This document shows, piece by piece, positions 1-64,000 of a DNA stretch of 64,000 nucleotides. Source of the stretch: Doris montereyensis. Its lineage: Eukaryota; Mollusca; Gastropoda; Nudibranchia; Dorididae. Under the pieces are notes generated by a model that saw only the letters and a list, made by a program, of their open reading frames with translations, had not been told where the DNA came from and did no database searches. The stretch is from positions 406,001 through 470,000 of the forward strand of contig JAXRKP010000007.1 of NCBI GenBank assembly GCA_037039925.1, in the 5' to 3' direction. The position numbers and the translations under genes were made by a program. How positions within the stretch are numbered: position 1 is the first letter of the stretch; each line of letters starts with the position of its first letter.

Positions 1-338
1 TTTTGACATCTCAAACAAGTACAGCACGAGTACTCTGAAGAATGGACAGCGAGAACAATATAATAGCTAAGAATCGATATACCATTACTCATAATAACAT
101 GAATCCTATATAGGCACGACATCCGGCTATTGGCTGATTAAAAACAAAAATCGCACGCTGAATATACAGAACAATGCCGTTCAGGCAACGACTGCAGTTG
201 TTTAAACAAAAAAATCGGGATGGGCAAAACGAAAATCAGAATTTCGCAAATTTCCGCTAAAAAATCGGGATAATTCTGATTAAACCGGGATAAATGGCAG
301 GTCTGGTACAGGCAGAAAAGTTCACGGCTTAGTCTTAC

Positions 339-31284
<30,946 letters not shown>

Positions 31285-31947
31285 TTCCTTTGCTTTAATA
31301 AAAACAGATAAATCTAAATAGATTCAGGTCTCCATTCTCCGATCATTATCGGCGTCTGCTGCCATAGAACAAGTGTTTACTGTTTATACCGGAAGTGTCG
31401 TAACGTAACAAAAACCCAACTAAAAGTTGTTCCATTACTTCGCACTGTAACCAAAAAGGCATGTGATCAAAACGGACCACTAGTCATTGAGTTATATCAG
31501 CTGGAAGTAGTCCATAAAACTACTTTTACATGTGAGTTTGTTTACATCGTGAAGAACTAGGAACGACACAATGCCGAAAAAGAAAGTTACGAGGAAAAGA
31601 TGAGAGGTAGAGCTAGTTTCATAAGTGTCATGAGTAATGAAAAGACAGTACAACGAACGAAGCTATATTACAAGACATTTGTTTCACTGAAACGGTTAAA
31701 ACGGAATTGCTAATCGTTCAGTTTTATAAAAAAATATTATTTGTACTGACGTAGATTACTTTAAACTCACTAGTGTTAGACTGTACTTACTAATCTAGAT
31801 CTAGATCTCACATCTAGATTACAAATCTAGACATAGATCTAGATCTAGATTCTAGATCTAGAGTCTATATTTAGATATATCCTAGATTTACATATAATTC
31901 ATAAGTAGTAAAGTAGGTCTATATCTATGCTCCTCCCTGCTATTATA

Positions 31948-33272
31948 GGCTGCTCTTATTGGCCAACATGGGCAAATAAGCTGGGGCTTATTGGCCCACA
32001 GGGGCAGATAAGTTGGGGCTTATTGGTCCACGGGTTTGTTTGTTGTTGTTTTTTTTGTTTTTTTTGACTCAATTGACTCAGTAGTCCAGGATAGATTGTT
32101 GGTGTATGGCAAGAGAAGGTTGAAAAAAAAAGAAAACAGGGGTTTGTGGTGGTGGGGGAGACAAAAGAACAAAAAGAGAATACTATTGTATACCACCGTT
32201 GCTTTGCTTTCACTTGCATTGTTTCAGTATTGTATAATTACAACCTTATTGATGCTTTTTAAATGGGTTCGTTGGCTTACAACTTGGGGGTAATTCAAAT
32301 TCACAATTGAAAGTAGTGAAAGTAAAAGTAAACAGCTTATTAGAAAGGTGGTATATGTATTTAATGATGTGCTGTATTCATTCTGGATTGTGTCTCATTT
32401 TACTTTTAGTTTGGGTTCACTTGACGGCAGAAGTTATGTTTAGTATTTTAGGTTTTAGAATTGGAGAAGTTTTTTTCTTAAAATGGATGAATAATGATGT
32501 AACTAAGACTAATGTAAGTTAATGTGCTTTTGTATCTTTTGGATTTTAGTATGATCACTATACTGTAGAAAATTATAATGGAGAAGAATCTTGATTGGAT
32601 AACTTTTAATTAATCTTGTGCATCAAATTCAAAGATTTTATTTTTAAAACAGATCTTTCATCATCTTTGTCTTTGACGATTCTGATGTAGGCGTCACAGT
32701 TTTGCTTCACTGTCCTGTGAAACCAAAATGAAAGGAAATAAAGAGCTGATGATTTTACGGATTCAAATATGCTTTGTACTAGAAGAAAAAGAGACTCAGG
32801 AGGAGGAAGTGCCGAAGAGGGGAGGAGAAATAGAAAAGAGAAGGAGGTGTATTCAGGATGGGGACATCCGTCAAGAGTTGAAGTGGGCTACAAATAATAT
32901 GTTAACAAGTCTTTTGGGGGTAGGGGTAGGCCTAGATCAACATGTAATCTTGTGAAAATATATATGCATTTTACAGAATATAGATCTAACGTAGATTATG
33001 CCTACTGCGAGAGTCTTGTATTAAGCGTAGTTCTGCCTTTGAAACTACACTAATGAAGCATAGGCCAACTAGGCTACTACTACTAGTCAAAAGGCACAAC
33101 CACGACAGGACATGTGGACAGCGCGCGCAGTTAAAATCACTCACAATTTTGTTGTCGAACAGGCCCGGATTGTGAGGGCAGAAAACAGGGGAGATCACTC
33201 GTAATTTTGTGGGCAAATAAGGTTGTTCTAGAGGAAATTTTATAGGCCCCCTGTGGGCCAATAAGCACTCCG
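31948..33272. mobile_element. Candidate non-autonomous hAT-like DNA element
   Basis: CTATTATA occurs directly at both edges (31940-31947 and 33273-33280), an 8-bp target-site-duplication size typical of hAT elements. The ends are imperfect inverted repeats sharing CTTATTGGCC. Subterminal copies of a GGGGCTTATTGG(C/T)CCAC unit lie at 31,984-32,030, and a related inverted copy near 33,245. No transposase is visible. Confidence 0.5.
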
Positions 33273-33280
33273 CTATTATA

Positions 33281-34440
33281 AGTCCATTTAGAATCTAATA
33301 ATGATTGGTTTCAGTTTTGTTCTTCAACTTCATCTCTGTTTTCTTGAAAGGAGTTCCGTAGTCAGACACATCCAAGGGACATTACTAAAATGAATTGCTG
33401 GGGCTCAGTTTTACTTGGTGAAAAAAAAGAAGAGTGATATTTTTGAAAGCTTGCTTTCAGTAACAGCAGTATTTCAAGACTACATGAGATCGGTTTCCGT
33501 CATTTCCCGCCAGTCGGACTCAAGACAACAGACGAATTTCTTGAATGCAAGCAGTTCAAATCAGTCAAATGTCAATGACAACGGACAGTGTGACATATCG
33601 GACAACTGGGAAAATGTTTGAATCAAAAGTGGCTGACAGTCATTATTTCTGAATGGGAAACTAGAGTTATCTATCTAACTTGCATATAATAGACATACTG
33701 CGCATAGGTTCTAGGCGCTGTGTATAATATTAATAAGAGATTTATCTTTCGTAAAGTTTATCACAGTTCCTATAGGCTGAAACCTCTTAACTATCCTGTG
33801 CACGACTCTCATTGTTGGGCACACAGTGCCCTTTTTCGTTGGGATGAGTTGCAGGAGGGACCAAACCTTGGGTTGGGGGGGTGTCAGGGATGGTGATAAT
33901 GTGTGCCCAACTATGGAGTCCTCCTGTGTATGCATGGACGATTGAATGTTGTGAATTGCAATGAAAATAAAGTAGGATGCCTGCAGTCACCACCAGGTAG
34001 ATACCGCGTGCGCAGATTATAACTAGTTGACCAACAATAATTTTTGGTCGTCACATGCCAAATACCATTGCCATTCCCCCATATCTTGCTTTCATCATCT
34101 CCTTACAGTCACAAACAGGTGCTTGCTTCCGCTTGCATTAGGCCCCATTCAACGGGGCCTACTGACCTTCACTGACCACTCTAAACATTGCGCACACAAA
34201 TGTTGTGGTATCGTTATTCACTCACAGGCCCCCTCTAAGCCTAAAACTAGCCTGTGCATGTTTGATTTTGATTGGCACCTTATCAAAAGTGGGGACGACT
34301 TTTTCTTGAAATTGCAGCATGGGTGTACAGTGAAAGTTTCGTTGTAGCCATGTTGGATGTCATAGAGCCCCATTCTATCCCAGACTTTTTTTTTTTAATA
34401 GTTTGAATAAGGCAGAAATCAGGATTCTTAAAAGTCCTGT
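33281..34440. other. Intergenic, nothing firmly recognised
   Basis: Contains an open stretch on the plus strand (33,415-33,621; SNQSNVNDNGQCDISDNWEN) with no start supported by context and no known match. Otherwise featureless. Confidence 0.4.
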
Positions 34441-34576
34441 TGTAAGTAAGTAAGTTCCCATTCGTAGCTGAGGCCGTTATAGGTGAGCTCCACTGTACTA
34501 CTATTAGTACTTTACTACTACTCCCACTGCTCTACTTCTTCTTCTACTAAACAATTATCACAGTACTTTACCAAAA

Positions 34577-34854
34577 CTGTGATGTCAGTGGCCGAGCAGC
34601 AAGCATGCCGGACTGGGATTATGAGGTCCCAGGCTCAAATCCTAACAAAGCTAGGTCTGATGTTAATATATTCCTTGAGAAAGATACTGAACACCTACCA
34701 AGGTGAAAATGGGTACAAGCATTAGCTTGGGAGTAAAAATCTGCTTCAGACTAGCATCCTGGTCTGATTATTATCACCTGTACCTCTTTATGCTATTGGA
34801 AAACGGATAAGCTCAGCTGTATGGACCGTGATGGCCTGGAAAGGAACTTTCACT
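34577..34854 (+). mobile_element. SINE family A copy
   Basis: Diverged A box (AGTGGCCGAGCAGCAAG), B-box region and body retained. Lies 0.5 kb upstream of the NLE1 start. Confidence 0.85.
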
Positions 34855-35048
34855 TTTTTACCAGAACTACTGTATACCTACTATTTACTATTTCTTCTTT
34901 TTCCTTTCCTTCTCGATCTCCTCTATTCTTCTTCTTCTTCTTTTTCTTGTTTTTAATACTAGTTGTATTGAGGGAGAAATTCTGTATGCTGCTGATAACA
35001 TTAGAAAGAGGGATTTATTTGAAATGACTACATAAAGAAGAAATCTGT

Positions 35049-35050
<2 letters not shown>

Positions 35051-35096
<46 letters not shown>
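35051..35096. repeat. (TA)n microsatellite
   Basis: About 22 perfect TA units, 310 bp upstream of the NLE1 start codon. Confidence 0.97.
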
Positions 35097-35097
<1 letters not shown>

Positions 35098-35404
35098 TTT
35101 AATTAATAGTACTTATCATAACTTTAGTCGGCCAAGGAGAAACTAACAAAAGAATTTGCTGGCTGTCATTAGTCATGTAAACTGGTGAAATGAATAAGTC
35201 TGACAGCAATCATCTGCTCATAAATTAAAGTTTTTTATTGTTTTAATCATTTACTACTTAGTTGTACTATTATAGTTATTGCTACTTGATTCTTTTGATT
35301 ATTCTGGGGCGTAAACCTGTGTTCTCTCAGAAGCTCAAAATTTTCCTCAATCTTGTTTTGATATCTTTTTAATCTATTCTTTCTCGGCAGTTTGAAAGAG
35401 AAAG

Positions 35405-63787
<28,383 letters not shown>

Positions 63788-63867
63788 GTGAGTCACTAAC
63801 TGGTGTCGTGAGTTACCTTTGCCCACCTGTCTATTGTTGTTTTTATATTTGATTCTACTTGGCCGGA

Positions 63868-64000
63868 TTCGGTACGGTAGTCCAATGGCAATATGTCGAC
63901 CTACCTCTAAACCAAAGGTCGTGGGTTCAAGCCTGACCTGCTTGCGGTTGAAACAATTAGTTTTTGGTAAAATCTACAATCCCCCTCCCCCCTGTCCAGG
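63868..64000 (+). mobile_element. SINE family B copy, runs off the window
   Basis: GGTACGGTAGTCCAATGGCA and GGTCGTGGGTTCAAGCCTGA; 3' part beyond the right edge. Confidence 0.8.

Larger units (their letters stand above)
31285..35404. promoter_or_regulatory. Divergent intergenic interval between RASAL and NLE1
   Basis: The first visible coding exons of the two genes face away from each other across ~4.1 kb, so promoters and 5' UTR exons of both should lie here. I see no clear TATA box or initiator and cannot place transcription starts. The interval also holds a candidate DNA transposon, a SINE and a (TA)n tract. Confidence 0.4.

Noticed and set aside
33415..33621. 68-codon ORF between the two main genes
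   Set aside because: Starts at a lysine-rich A-run, no recognisable domain, no splice or promoter support; noted only in the interval description.

Overview
This is animal nuclear DNA: spliced genes with long GT-AG introns, about 35-40% GC, and a very high load of microsatellites, minisatellites, tRNA-derived SINEs and non-LTR retrotransposons. Gene structure and repeat style suggest an invertebrate, most likely a lophotrochozoan such as a gastropod mollusc. The phylum is inferred from overall character, not from a diagnostic sequence.

Layout. (1) About 0-31.3 kb, minus strand: a Ras GTPase-activating protein of the RASAL1/RASA4 (GAP1) type. Eighteen coding exons can be read, in order C2-C2-RasGAP-PH; the C-terminal exons lie left of the window. 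(2) 31.3-35.4 kb: a divergent intergenic interval holding a candidate hAT-like DNA element. (3) 35.4-63.8 kb, plus strand: NLE1 (Notchless/Rsa4), the WD40 factor of 60S ribosome assembly. Nine coding exons are visible; the last exon lies beyond the right edge, and one or more WD40 exons expected between 44,974 and 63,632 were not found. (4) Inside that last large NLE1 intron are an antisense single-coding-exon gene for an unrecognised multi-pass membrane protein (50.8-52.0 kb), a 26-bp satellite array (46.8-48.95 kb), and the remains of a FLYWCH/MULE transposon (55.6-57.6 kb) whose zinc-finger coding sequence is split by a 22-bp minisatellite.

Repeats fill most of the introns: three tRNA-SINE families, at least three groups of LINE fragments (one with 66-bp tandem monomers in its 5' UTR), a ~1.28 kb element with ~200-bp terminal inverted repeats, a ~0.66 kb MITE, and many (TAA)n, (GA)n, (ATAC)n and (CTAT)n tracts.

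All three host genes carry apparent frame breaks of one or a few bases, several of them at short homopolymers or at exon positions where splice sites and homology stay intact. This looks more like residual assembly error than three neighbouring pseudogenes. The genes do not form a pathway: RASAL acts in Ras signalling and NLE1 in ribosome assembly. Protein identities rest on my recall of family sequences; no database search was run.
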